This document shows positions 12,981 to 23,015 of a stretch of DNA of 64,000 bases, piece by piece. Position 1 is the first letter of the stretch. Each line of letters opens with the position of its first letter. Below the pieces are notes generated by a model. It saw only the letters and a list, made by a program, of their open reading frames with translations, was not told the origin of the DNA and did no database searches. The translations under genes and the position numbers were made by a program. This stretch comes from Herpomyces periplanetae (taxonomy: Eukaryota; Ascomycota; Laboulbeniomycetes; Herpomycetales; Herpomycetaceae): the NCBI GenBank assembly GCA_009733715.1, contig WMKJ01000006.1:165497-229496 (forward strand). The letters are read 5' to 3'.

Positions 12981-15131
12981 CTAAACATCATGGTTGGCGT
13001 GGCGAAACATGGTTAACTCGGACTCGTCGGGAGGAGGATAAGAACGAAAAGCCGAAGACCTCGGGGTCAATGAACGAGTTCGTAATTGGAATATCGCGCG
13101 AAAGACCGACTTGGAAAGTTTGGATATTGAGCTCGACATGGAATTAGAAGTTGTAGAATATTTGTTAGGATGGGCAGCCGAACTTGACGCAGGACGCTCA
13201 GACCTAGTAAAAGAAGATCGAGAATGATGAGAATGGGAATTAGACACATGAGGAGATAGCATATCATAATCATCAAGTGGTACAGGAGGTACATTCCGAG
13301 GAGAAGATTGCCGAAAACGATGGAACAGGCGAGTTTTCTTCACGAACCAAAGGACAATGACAAATATAATAATCAAGAAAAACAGCTCGACTAACCGGTT
13401 TGATAAGAAGTACACATTACCACTATCACTCGATTGATCGTTGGAAGATTCAATGTTCGGAAGACTTGATACAGGCGTAGTTGTGGAGAGAGGTGAATGA
13501 TCTTGCTCAGTATCATCATCGACGGGGGTAGCGGGAGCGGGTGCAGGAGGAATAATAACGGATGGAGAATCGGATTTAATAGATTCAAAAGATCTTGGAG
13601 GAGGTTTGGTTGGAACAGGTTTGTCAGAAGGAAAAAAGGGATTTCCGTTCAAAGTTGAAAAACGATAATTATCGGGAACGTCGGAAAGTTTGACGTTCAT
13701 AAATCGATATATAACATCACGAATCTGGGCTGGGTAATTATAAGATACCATATGAGAAGCATTATAAACGAGAGCATATGATAAATTGCGGGATTCTTGA
13801 ATATAACCGGCCGGTAAACCATTGAATTGCCATGTCATACGAGGAGCTTCAACACCAGGCTCAATTTGTAGACCTTTAATACCTCCATTATCCAAGTTCT
13901 GGATAGCATCTTCAACACCTTTTGCGTTACAAACGAAGTCTTGATCACCTTCAAATATAAGTACACGAACTTTCCTGAGTAGTTCGTGCAAAAATAATCC
14001 CGAAGATTCGGAACGCAGACCTTTAAGTTTATTATAAACTTGACCATTACATTCTACCCATCCCGTGGAACCTGGATAGTCAACGTTTAAAGCTTCTTTA
14101 ACATCTTTTCGACGTAAATACGATGTTATATGAGCAGTTTCGGGAGGCCAGTTTGCTCCACATGAAGGGTAAGAAGAACGAACACGAATATCATAAGTAA
14201 TAAAACATCTTCCATCGTAGTCAAGGGTAGCTTTGAGAACGTCAACCATAGCTTGTTCACAAATGTCAATGAAAATTGAATCTCGATCTTCGCCTTCTAA
14301 TTCTTTTAGGCACTGATAACGGGTGTGTTCCAACATTTCGGTGACATTTTCTAAATTTGGTACTAATTTTCGTTCATAAGCAAAGGGCACATAGGAAGCA
14401 TATTGTTCGGGTGAAGAAATCCAAGGGTTTCCCAAAGCTAAACCTTTAAGATTCCATTGTTGAGATGCATCGACTTTTTCATTTCTACGTAGTACAGCAC
14501 GACCAAAGTGAGGAACGTATTGTCCACCAAAAGATTCCCCGGTAATGTAAAGTTCATCATTCAAACGTTCAGGGAAAATTTGGTACCATTGTTCCATAAA
14601 TTTTACCAGATAATCCGCAACCTCATATAATTCTGTAAGTAATTTATCCGATTCAGCATAACTGAATCCTGTTCCAATTGGGCTGTCTATATAGAGAAGG
14701 TTAGCAAATTCGGCCCAAGACCCTTCATTTCTAACTAAGTTTATGTCGGAATTAACACGATAATGTCCATTTTCCATTAGAGCTCCATCTTCAGAGCTAC
14801 AACCTGGCCCGCCGTTAAGCCAAATTATGGTACGAGGAGCATCCGAAGGGTATAATGATTTTATGTGCCAGAAAAACATGCTGGCGTTAATATTTTCATT
14901 AACCGGGATATTTCCCGCAAACATTTCCGGTCTGGGATCATCTGCAGTAGAAGGAGGTTGACTTGGTAATTCTTTGACGCGATATTCTTCTGAACTTTTG
15001 AGATTTGGGGAACCCAACACGTTTAACGATGAGAAGAATAAGGTAAAAATCCCGTAGAATATTAATAAGTATAAATTTCTGCGAATAAATCCCATTGTAA
15101 ATTTAGGATACATCACCCCCGCTACCACCAT
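12981..15131 (-). CDS. KEX1: Kex1-type serine carboxypeptidase
   Basis: A peptidase S10 enzyme of the late Golgi that trims C-terminal Lys/Arg from Kex2-processed precursors. 716 residues. There is a hydrophobic signal segment at about residues 18-40, the oxyanion/N-terminal motif WLNGGPGCSS at 104-113, the catalytic Ser200 in TGESFGGQY, the catalytic Asp in EGDQDFVCN and the catalytic His in YNASHMV. A single transmembrane helix (LFFLIIIFVIVLWFV) near residue 590 is followed by a cytosolic tail of about 115 residues. The soluble vacuolar carboxypeptidase Y lacks this C-terminal anchor, which is why I call Kex1. A Pro/Thr/Ser-rich stalk precedes the helix. Confidence 0.93.
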   Translation of the reverse strand: MVVAGVMYPKFTMGFIRRNLYLLIFYGIFTLFFSSLNVLGSPNLKSSEEYRVKELPSQPPSTADDPRPEMFAGNIPVNENINASMFFWHIKSLYPSDAPRTIIWLNGGPGCSSEDGALMENGHYRVNSDINLVRNEGSWAEFANLLYIDSPIGTGFSYAESDKLLTELYEVADYLVKFMEQWYQIFPERLNDELYITGESFGGQYVPHFGRAVLRRNEKVDASQQWNLKGLALGNPWISSPEQYASYVPFAYERKLVPNLENVTEMLEHTRYQCLKELEGEDRDSIFIDICEQAMVDVLKATLDYDGRCFITYDIRVRSSYPSCGANWPPETAHITSYLRRKDVKEALNVDYPGSTGWVECNGQVYNKLKGLRSESSGLFLHELLRKVRVLIFEGDQDFVCNAKGVEDAIQNLDNGGIKGLQIEPGVEAPRMTWQFNGLPAGYIQESRNLSYALVYNASHMVSYNYPAQIRDVIYRFMNVKLSDVPDNYRFSTLNGNPFFPSDKPVPTKPPPRSFESIKSDSPSVIIPPAPAPATPVDDDTEQDHSPLSTTTPVSSLPNIESSNDQSSDSGNVYFLSNRLVELFFLIIIFVIVLWFVKKTRLFHRFRQSSPRNVPPVPLDDYDMLSPHVSNSHSHHSRSSFTRSERPASSSAAHPNKYSTTSNSMSSSISKLSKSVFRAIFQLRTRSLTPRSSAFRSYPPPDESELTMFRHANHDV

Positions 15132-15305
15132 AATGTGAGATTCTTCCTCTATTGGAATTATCCTAACGGGTAAAACATGAAATTAAGAGGAGAAGGATAA
15201 AAGTTGCGAGGAACATTAAAAAAATCCTTCCATTGTGCCGAATTTAAACTTTTTCCGTCCCCCTTTCCCCGACACTCTTAACCAAAAAAGGAAGTCACTT
15301 CAACC

Positions 15306-15311
15306 CACGTG
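15306..15311. promoter_or_regulatory. CACGTG site between KEX1 and NDUFA2
   Basis: CACGTG 175 bp upstream of the KEX1 start and about 390 bp upstream of the NDUFA2 start, in their shared 5' region. Assigned only because the motif recurs across the window's promoters. Confidence 0.4.
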
Positions 15312-15697
15312 ATATTCCTAATCAGGAAGTTACTGCGGAGATAGGATGAGACAAAAGACTGGGAGTGCCTGTTTTGGAAGGAACACATGCGCTTAAGACC
15401 AGACGAGATTACCAAAACCAGTCTGCACCTTCCGTGATTTCTGGTGTTACTTTTCGGCCAAGATTTGGAAATTTTTTACGATTTTGCCAAAATCAATCTT
15501 TTTAGTGCAGCTTTTCCAGTTAAACTGATTAAATTTATCTTTTATCCACGTTGTCGTCACATTTGCGCACAGACAATATTTTGCTTATTTTCTTTTTGAT
15601 TTCTCATGCCCATAACTGCATACTATCAAAAAGATTAAATCAAGTACACTTTACCGTTGGGGAATTTGCTCTCCCTTATTATCGTCATCTCGTAACA

Positions 15698-16213
15698 ATG
15701 GTATCATCGAAATTTCGCTTTTCTCCTACAATAAAAGAGTTAAGATTCCACGTATGTCAATCAAATCTTTCATCCGCCGGCACCAGGTCAGTTTGAATTT
15801 TTATTTTTTTTGTCCATCTTCTCATCTTCAAAGCCCCTCTTAACCACCATCTTTCCTGTTCTCTTAGGCACTTCTTAATTCAACATTATCAAGCCATGAA
15901 AACTTCCAATCCACATTTTCCAATTTTAATTAGAGAAGCTTCAAACATTAAACCAATTCTCTACGTTCGTTATGGTATGTGTGCTTTTCTCTATTTTATC
16001 CCAATGAATCCTTTCTAGTCTGCTAACCCTTCATTTTGTCGCAGAATTTGGTCGCGAAAAATCCTTTCCTCTTTCCGGTAAGTTATACTTTTTATACTCT
16101 TTCGTCTTCTTCCTTTATTCTCACATCAATCTATAGATCTAGATTCCTCTCGTATATCTGATATCATCACCTCTCTAACCATTTCTTCCCCCAATTCTTC
16201 CCCCAATTGCTAA
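15698..16213 (+). CDS. NDUFA2: Complex I accessory subunit NDUFA2 (B8, thioredoxin-like)
   Basis: An accessory subunit of mitochondrial NADH:ubiquinone oxidoreductase. No single open frame shows it; I assembled it as join(15698..15786,15868..15974,16045..16077,16137..16213), 101 residues, with all phases agreeing. Recognisable blocks are KELRFHVCQSNLSSAGTR, then HFLIQHYQAMKTSNPHFPIL, then IREASNIKPILYVRYEFGRE and SFPLS, matching the NDUFA2 pattern of helix, PILIRE strand and ARYxFGxE. Donors are GTCAGT, GTATGT and GTAAGT. The fourth exon could start 6 nt later (acceptor at 16142). Its last 39 coding bases overlap the LYS2 3' coding end on the other strand. Presence of this gene implies a functional complex I. 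Confidence 0.88.
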
Positions 16214-19200
16214 AATTTTCTCTTTTATACTCAACCTTTTTTCATCACTATACTGCTCTTCTTCATACATTTTCATGGGTAATTCATTCAAGTATCCCAT
16301 ACTTCTTAAATATTTTATCATCTTCTCCATGCTTGTCATACTCCATCCTTTATCCTCATCCCGATAATTGGCTTTAACCTTAACAATCTCATCCTCTATC
16401 ATCCCCGTGTTTTGACTATTCACTTTAACTGTATCCCAAGCTTCCTCTCTTTCATTCAATATAATATCAATTAGTGGTAGAACAGCAAACTCTTCTTTTT
16501 TCTCTCCAGTCTCTCCCTTAAATTCCCTTGTATTATTCAATTTCACATACTCTTTAACCCTTCTCTTCCATTCTTCATAACTAACTTGAGGTACCTGATA
16601 CCCAAATTCTTCCAAACTTCCCAAATAATCCGTAAACTTTAATCCAACTTTACCATTATTTCCATTAATCTGCCCAACTATCATGCCATGCTTTTGCCCT
16701 TTTGGTCTCCAATCATCATATATACTCCCCCAAACCATCACTTGAGCTACTCGTGTTACAGGCACCATATCAATTCCACTCTTAATATCCGGTCGGCATT
16801 TAACCTGTATGCATCCTTTTAACATACGTACTAAAAAATCATCCAATACGCATATTCCCGTCCTCATATCACCCATAATATAACCCGCTCTGATTATTAT
16901 CCCATTCAACCCTCTGGCTCCAGCCACTCTTAATAGCTTTTCACTAACCCATTTACTTTGCCCGTAACCTGTACTTATAATATTATCCTTACAACTTCCA
17001 TCACTCCCACTTAAATCGTCCTCTTCCATCACCATGGTCAATTTATCTTGTTCTTGAATCATGTTGTTCAAAGTTCCATATCTTTGACGATAATATTCAC
17101 TCTCTAGCACACTAGTCGAACTCATAAATCCTAGTCGTTTAACTTTCCCAATTTCACATAACTTTATACACCATACTGTACTCATAACGTTGCAATTCCT
17201 TAGTTCATCATAACTTTTGGTCCAATGAACTTCCGCCCCATTATGAATTATTACGTCCACTTCCTTCGCCATCATTTCCCAATCTTCCTCCTTCATCCCC
17301 AACCTATCTTTCCCAAGGTCCCCTTGTATACATTTCACTCGTTCTGCTTTCTTAACATCCCATATCCCGTAAACTTTACCCGTATTTTCTATGCGCTCCT
17401 TCATTTCTTCTCCACCTTCAATTCCACGAATCAAACAAAAAACCCTATGTACCATGGCCTTACTGTCGTTTAAAAGTGCCTCTAATATAAAACTTCCGAC
17501 AAATCCGGTTGCCCCCGTTAGCAAGACTGTTAAACCTTGCCAATTATTTAACCCATCATCGCCATTCTCCCTGAATGATTCCGCTAACGACTTCATTAAT
17601 TCTATCGCATCATTCTTGTATCTACTTTGCCATTCAATTTCTTCATCACTTACTCCACTTCCTCCGCCTAATTTATTATCAACCCTGGCGGCCAATTCCT
17701 TCACGCTTTTCGCTCGGCTGATATCTAATATTCCAATTTCTACTTTCAATTTATCTCGTATTTCATAAAGCATTCTTGCTACTAGTATACTATGTCCGCC
17801 CAACTCCATAAAATCGTCATTAAGGCCTATTCCTGATTCTGGTATATCAAGAATTTCCCCCCAAATCTTTCGTATAGCTTTTTCACTCTCTGAAAATTTT
17901 GAATCATCCGTTTTCATTTGACTTCTACTCTCAGCCAATTCTGCCTTTGTTGGTCTGGGCAATTTGGCTTTATCAATCTTTCCATTAGGATTAAGCGGCA
18001 TTCGTTTCATTGGTATTATCACTCTTGGAACTGCGTAATCAGGAACTCTGGTCTTCATATATTGTCGAATATCCTGAAGGATAGGTTTAAATTGCTTTAG
18101 CCTTTCCTTTAAATTGTCTTGTGCCTCATCACTTTCTTCACTAAGCTTCATACTTTCCGCCCTCAAATTATTCCATACTTTCATCTCAGGTACCACGTAA
18201 CTTATCAGATACGGTTCCTCGTTATCACTGCATAACAAAATAGTAACATTTTCTCGTATTATGGAATGCGATGCTAATTGTGTATCAATGTCCCCCAATT
18301 CAATGCGAAACCCTCTAATTTTAACTTGATTATCAACTCGACCTATACATTCTACATTTCCATCTGCCCGACGTTTTCCCAAATCACCCGACCTGTACAT
18401 ACGATCTCGCGGACCTTTGTAAAATTGTCTCCATGGTTCAATTTCCTTCTGACGTGTCAGTTTAGCTTCATCTTCCCGCTTCCACCTATTAACATCAGCC
18501 CCCATAAACCAGTTTTCCACAAACTTTTCCTGCGTCAGTTCATCCAACCCCAAATACCCTTCAGCTAATCCTCCCGCGCGAATAAAAATTTCTCCTACTT
18601 CATCCACATTGCACAATTTATTATGATCATCCCGACTAACTATCAGTAATTGTACATCTTTCATTCCTTTACCAGCCGGTATAACATTATCGCAAGTATC
18701 AAGAAACCCGGGATTTTCTTGTCTACTGGGAATTTCAAAGTAGCTAACTGCCCTCTGGGTTTCTGTTGATCCGTACATATTAACAATTCGTACGTTTGGC
18801 GCAAATTTTTGTAATCGCATACAATCTCTCTTCGTAAGTAGATCTCCCACGAGAAATGCATGATGTAAATCCGTAAACTCCACGTTTTCAGAACCGCCAA
18901 TCATTAATTGTGCCATGGCCGGTGTAAGATGTGAAACGTTGGCTTTTTCACGTTTCATCCAAGCTGCTAACTTTTCAAATTCAAGATCATCCTGAGCAGG
19001 TATCAAAATTTTCGCTCCAAGAAACAGCGGCGTAAAAATATCCCGTTGTATTGGATCATGAGCTATTCCCGATAACATGGTAAAATTATCATCGCTTGTT
19101 AAATGAAATCTTTCCTTCATCCAATCAAAATAATAAGTAAGTGAAAAATGCCGACCTAGAACTCCCTTAGGTACACCTTCCGATCCAGATGTAAAGCTTA

Positions 19201-19810
19201 GTGTTGGGTTAGAATCCGGTCCTACGATAACACCGGGAAAACTATTTCCTTTCACTTGATCATCATGTGTGAATACCTCAGTTCCATTGTCCATCTTTCC
19301 ACCAATAAGTTTTCCATCATCGAGTAGTCTAAGCCCTGGGATGTAAACTTTTAACTTTAACCTGTCCTTCACATACTCCCCCACTGTAGGCGCAAGTGAG
19401 CCGATTACTTGGCTTGTTTGATCAATACATATTAAGCCACGCGGCTGCGCAACTTTCATATAAACTATTTGTCTTTCAGCCGGGTAAGCTGGATCAAGTA
19501 CAGAGAAAGTTGCCCCCGTCATCAAAACCCCCATTATACTAACCACCAAGTCTACCCCACGGTAGGCGAATATCATCACCACGTCACCTCGAGTTATTCC
19601 TGTATTCATTAATTTGTTTGCTAGAACACATGATGCTTTAAAAATTTGGGAATAGCTGAATTCCCTACGTGGTTTATTTGCTCCTTGTGTTTCTATTACA
19701 CAAATTCGGTTTCCATTAGCTTGAGCATTACTGGCGAAAATATCTTGTATTGCACCTCGAAATGCCGACCAGTGTAAATCAATTGTCGGGTCTGGTAATA
19801 TTTCATTCAT
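16175..19810 (-). CDS. LYS2: Alpha-aminoadipate reductase Lys2, short N-terminus
   Basis: An NRPS-like enzyme of the fungal lysine pathway that adenylates alpha-aminoadipate, loads it on a carrier domain and reduces it to the semialdehyde. A single exon of 1211 residues. The adenylation domain (about 20-540) has LSFTSGSEGVPKGVLG near residue 200. The carrier domain has GGHSILVARM near 672, the phosphopantetheine-attachment Ser. The reductase domain starts at TGATGFVGS near 766, with a YGQSKWVSE Tyr-Lys pair near 950. Yeast and fission yeast enzymes are about 1390-1420 residues; this ATG aligns with about residue 225-230 of them (LPDPT then the HDIF-type segment). An in-frame stop lies just upstream, so the N-terminal region is absent here or in a distant unseen exon. 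Confidence 0.94.
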   Translation of the reverse strand: MNEILPDPTIDLHWSAFRGAIQDIFASNAQANGNRICVIETQGANKPRREFSYSQIFKASCVLANKLMNTGITRGDVVMIFAYRGVDLVVSIMGVLMTGATFSVLDPAYPAERQIVYMKVAQPRGLICIDQTSQVIGSLAPTVGEYVKDRLKLKVYIPGLRLLDDGKLIGGKMDNGTEVFTHDDQVKGNSFPGVIVGPDSNPTLSFTSGSEGVPKGVLGRHFSLTYYFDWMKERFHLTSDDNFTMLSGIAHDPIQRDIFTPLFLGAKILIPAQDDLEFEKLAAWMKREKANVSHLTPAMAQLMIGGSENVEFTDLHHAFLVGDLLTKRDCMRLQKFAPNVRIVNMYGSTETQRAVSYFEIPSRQENPGFLDTCDNVIPAGKGMKDVQLLIVSRDDHNKLCNVDEVGEIFIRAGGLAEGYLGLDELTQEKFVENWFMGADVNRWKREDEAKLTRQKEIEPWRQFYKGPRDRMYRSGDLGKRRADGNVECIGRVDNQVKIRGFRIELGDIDTQLASHSIIRENVTILLCSDNEEPYLISYVVPEMKVWNNLRAESMKLSEESDEAQDNLKERLKQFKPILQDIRQYMKTRVPDYAVPRVIIPMKRMPLNPNGKIDKAKLPRPTKAELAESRSQMKTDDSKFSESEKAIRKIWGEILDIPESGIGLNDDFMELGGHSILVARMLYEIRDKLKVEIGILDISRAKSVKELAARVDNKLGGGSGVSDEEIEWQSRYKNDAIELMKSLAESFRENGDDGLNNWQGLTVLLTGATGFVGSFILEALLNDSKAMVHRVFCLIRGIEGGEEMKERIENTGKVYGIWDVKKAERVKCIQGDLGKDRLGMKEEDWEMMAKEVDVIIHNGAEVHWTKSYDELRNCNVMSTVWCIKLCEIGKVKRLGFMSSTSVLESEYYRQRYGTLNNMIQEQDKLTMVMEEDDLSGSDGSCKDNIISTGYGQSKWVSEKLLRVAGARGLNGIIIRAGYIMGDMRTGICVLDDFLVRMLKGCIQVKCRPDIKSGIDMVPVTRVAQVMVWGSIYDDWRPKGQKHGMIVGQINGNNGKVGLKFTDYLGSLEEFGYQVPQVSYEEWKRRVKEYVKLNNTREFKGETGEKKEEFAVLPLIDIILNEREEAWDTVKVNSQNTGMIEDEIVKVKANYRDEDKGWSMTSMEKMIKYLRSMGYLNELPMKMYEEEQYSDEKRLSIKEKILAIGGRIGGRNG

Positions 19811-21621
19811 CCTTTCACCCGTTAAAAGTCAGCTGTTGAATTTTTCCTTCACCTTTTTCCTTGAGATAATTAAAATAGCGCCTTTGTTAACTTCGATAAA
19901 AATGATCTTAAATTTCACCTTTGCATTTCTCTGCTTAAAACTGTATTTTTCGAAAAATTTGTTAATTTGTATACCCGGGTCAATTATTTTCCGCCACCGC
20001 TCCCACTCTACAAAGCTTTTAAGTCTCGATCAAATGCTAAAAAGCTCAATTCTTTGTGGTATTTGTCCTCAAGATAAATGGATAAAATACGATAACCTTT
20101 GTGAATTCATCTCTAAACTCGAAGGTGTTAAAATGGATTGTATATTGCTACATCATCATAACCAATTCGATGGTCTTGAATGAGAAAACCCTATTTCTGC
20201 TTAGTTTTATGCATTGATCCGAGTAAGATTAATATAAAAAATCGGAGTTGTGCATTTAAGCATCATGATGATTTGATATTATGATGTTAAATGATCGTGG
20301 AGACCAAAAAATGTTAATTTTTTTCACCATGAAACTTCATCAAGCCAACTCATTGTGCGGTAAATTTCCAGCGGATATAGTATGGGTATGTAATTCCACC
20401 CTTAAAAGTTTATCATAGATTAACATCAAGGATATATTGTTCGAATAATTAATACCGTAGGAATGAAGCTATTTTTGTTAGGAATTTTAGATGGAATATA
20501 TTTTGATGAATTACATGCATATTATGTTAACTACCACCGTGGAAGATGATCTTCATATATTTGACCAATTGTTTACTTTTCTGTGAAGTTATCGTCCCCT
20601 TTTCATATTGTAAGTATAAAATCCCACCTTTTTCATCTGCGGATGCCCCCTTAGGCCAGGTTAATCTTATCATGAAATAAATTACTGAGCGAAAAAATCC
20701 TCTTGTATTATTGCGTGCATGCATGTACATGTGTATGTTTAAGATTTATTTTATAAAGTTTGTTTGAGTGACAGAAGATAAATGTGTTTTGTTAATTGGC
20801 TGGAAAGAATTGATGATATTTAACAAAATTTTATCTACAGAGTTAACTATTACCGAGTACAGCAACAGGATAAATTCCGTGAAATTGATAGTAAATGGAT
20901 ACACGTAGCATTTACACCAAACATCAGAGTTTATTATAAGTTTCGCGATCGCGGATACTCATTGAAATATTTAATCGGAAGTACCTCGCATACTGGTTTA
21001 ATATAATATTTAATGCAGTGGAGTAGGCTATACGCATGAACACACACCGTTTAATAAGTTCATAATCTCATTCTCTTTTGATACAGGGAAAACCACCACT
21101 TAATATACCCAAAATCATTCTCATCCACGAACATCACAGGGCTATTTACCATAAAGAGTAAAATCCGACGAAGCATTGTCAAATCACGTGACGGCGGGGA
21201 AGGGGTCGGATGAGCGCGGACGAATCTGAAGATGATAAACGATTAAGTTGATTTGAGAGTGAAGAAGTGAAATCGTGAGAGAGTCCGTGTGCGTGTGGGT
21301 GTGTGTATACGTGTGGGTGTGTGTGTACATTTGCATGGGCATCTACGCAGGTTAAAGTTAAAGTACGCTTGACATATTCTGTCATCAGTATCTTTATGCC
21401 AATGATCAACAAAACAAAATTCTAATCATAACTATACTAATGAAGCAGTGACATGCACTTGATTTTCAAGGATATTTAATAAATTAGACGGGGTGAACGA
21501 TACAATATTCTTCAAGGGATAGAATTGAGGAACAAACGATAATTTACCCGGCAAGAAATGATTTATTTGACCAGGAGATACAGGAGATATCATTTTCCAT
21601 GCGGGTTGATTGACCGTCAAA
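19811..21621. other. Gene-poor region between LYS2 and SAF4 5' ends
   Basis: Divergent 5' flanks of LYS2 and SAF4, 1.8 kb. It contains a CACGTG palindrome (TCACGTGA, 21184-21191), a GT-rich repeat (21286-21327) and several short open frames. One at 19836-20183 (+) and one at 21432-21620 (-) are open but unrecognised and unsupported by splice structure. The spacing is unusually long for this compact window, so an undetected small gene is possible. Confidence 0.45.
21286..21327. repeat. GT-rich simple repeat
   Basis: Alternating GT with GTGGGT interruptions upstream of SAF4. It reads as CA-rich on the minus strand and creates a spurious His/Thr-rich open frame. Confidence 0.8.
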
Positions 21622-22737
21622 ATGCAAGGTTTTAATATGGGGCGCTACTATGCGCCCGAGGGAAATGAACATGTAAAACCCAAGACAAACGGGCGCAAAA
21701 CAAAGGGGCCTAGCAAACAGTTAACCGTACGATTTGAAGTACCATTTTCCATTTGGTGTGAGCAATGTGAGCCGGCAGAGTTAATCAGTCAAGGTGTACG
21801 GTTCAACGCCGAAAAAAAACGTGTAGGATTTTATTATACTACACCGATATGGAGTTTTCGATTCCGGCACATTTTGTGTGGGGGATGGATTGAAATTCGC
21901 ACTGACCCTCGTAATACTCAGTATATTGTACATTCGGGTGCAAAGCGAAAAGATGAGGGACAATGGAAAGTTCACATGGAACGAGTTGAAAGATACGGCG
22001 ACATGTTAACCAATGAAGAGCGAGAACGAAGGAGAAATGATGCTTTTGCTGCCTTGGAAGGCAAGAAATTCAGTGAAACTCAAGCCCTCGGTGAACTCGA
22101 ACAAGTGGAACGTATATACAAAGCTCGAGAGCGCGATTGGGTTGATACTTATACTGTAAATCAACGTGCTAGAAAGTACTTTCGACTTGAACGAAAAGTA
22201 AGAGAGGTAGATGTCAAGGCAAAGTTGGATCTACAAAATCGGTTAGGCTGGTCTGGTGAAATCGTCAATTTAACGGAAGAGGACAATCAAATAATTGAAA
22301 AAATTCAATTTGAAAAGCATGAATCACCTTTGTCCAATCTAAGGGGTCCTAGAGAAATAGCCAGTAGTGGAATCGGTTCATCGAGTACGCGAGATTTAAG
22401 GATATTGACCCAATCTCTACAAGATAGTGGAATACGTTACCATCAGAGAGTGTTACGCAAGGATATACATGTGTCAACCGATCCGTTTCTCAAGGCAAAA
22501 TTATTCACGGGAACGAGTAAAATGATGACTCCGATAATTCCAGATGTAAAGTTTCCGCGAGATGATGGGCAATTGGGTCCGAGTTTGCGCTCCAGATCAA
22601 ATTGCCCGAACCATCAACAAATGTCGCATGGTGATGGGACTTCCAGGCAATCAATTTCCTCCGTGAAACCTGGGACGGCTAGTCAAAGCGTTCCAGGTTT
22701 ATTAGGCCTTGTTAATTATGGATCTGATGATGATTGA
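21622..22737 (+). CDS. CWC16/Saf4-family splicing factor (CCDC130-like)
   Basis: Yju2/CCDC94/CCDC130-type spliceosome-associated protein. 371 residues from the ATG at 21622. The N-terminus MQGFNMGRYYAPEG is the Saf4/CCDC130 type, distinct from the Yju2 type. The conserved core reads FSIWCEQCEP, then GVRFNAEKKRVGFYYTTPIW, then GGWIEIRTDPRNTQYIV. The first CxxC zinc pair is present, but the second pair, normally CHLC, is R-H-I-L-C here, so one Cys is replaced or displaced, with His available. A charged helical region follows (about 120-200), then a low-complexity tail. Saf4 or a close paralogue is the likely assignment. Confidence 0.85.
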   Translation: MQGFNMGRYYAPEGNEHVKPKTNGRKTKGPSKQLTVRFEVPFSIWCEQCEPAELISQGVRFNAEKKRVGFYYTTPIWSFRFRHILCGGWIEIRTDPRNTQYIVHSGAKRKDEGQWKVHMERVERYGDMLTNEERERRRNDAFAALEGKKFSETQALGELEQVERIYKARERDWVDTYTVNQRARKYFRLERKVREVDVKAKLDLQNRLGWSGEIVNLTEEDNQIIEKIQFEKHESPLSNLRGPREIASSGIGSSSTRDLRILTQSLQDSGIRYHQRVLRKDIHVSTDPFLKAKLFTGTSKMMTPIIPDVKFPRDDGQLGPSLRSRSNCPNHQQMSHGDGTSRQSISSVKPGTASQSVPGLLGLVNYGSDDD

Positions 22738-22767
22738 AGTGTATTAAGTGTATAGGTAGGTATAAGA

Positions 22768-22810
22768 ATGGAATGGACTGGACTGGACGGAACGAGACGG
22801 GACGGGATAA
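22768..22810. repeat. Imperfect GGAC(T/G) pentanucleotide repeat
   Basis: Degenerate pentamers of the type GGACT/GGACG/AGACG lie about 30 bp after the SAF4 stop codon, continuing as looser GGACA/AGATC units to about 22860. They resemble a decayed minisatellite. Confidence 0.6.
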
Positions 22811-22955
22811 AGCTGCAGGACAGGACACCACAAGATCGGACAAGATCAGACGGGTTGACCGGGGATGGCTAAACGGGCCAATATCCGGCAGATCACGAAT
22901 AAGCTAAATTGAAGGATAACTAGCACCAAGTCAAGTCGAGTTGTATTGCGACTCT

Positions 22956-22982
22956 GCATTGCATTGCATCGCATCGCATTGC
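22956..22982. repeat. GCATT/GCATC pentanucleotide repeat
   Basis: Five tandem pentamers (GCATT, GCATT, GCATC, GCATC, GCATT) lie just upstream of the unrecognised gene that starts near 23016. Confidence 0.8.
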
Positions 22983-23015
22983 TCTATCCCACCCGGCGCA
23001 AATAAATATATATTG

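Noticed and set aside
17225-18568. Plus-strand ORFs inside LYS2
   Set aside because: Pyrimidine-rich shadows of the LYS2 coding strand.
19836-20183. 115-codon plus-strand ORF upstream of LYS2
   Set aside because: Starts with a non-ATG codon, has no recognisable domain and no matching splice partners.
21432-21620. 62-codon minus-strand ORF upstream of SAF4
   Set aside because: Composition is protein-like, but it has no recognised family and overlaps the SAF4 start region; not enough support.
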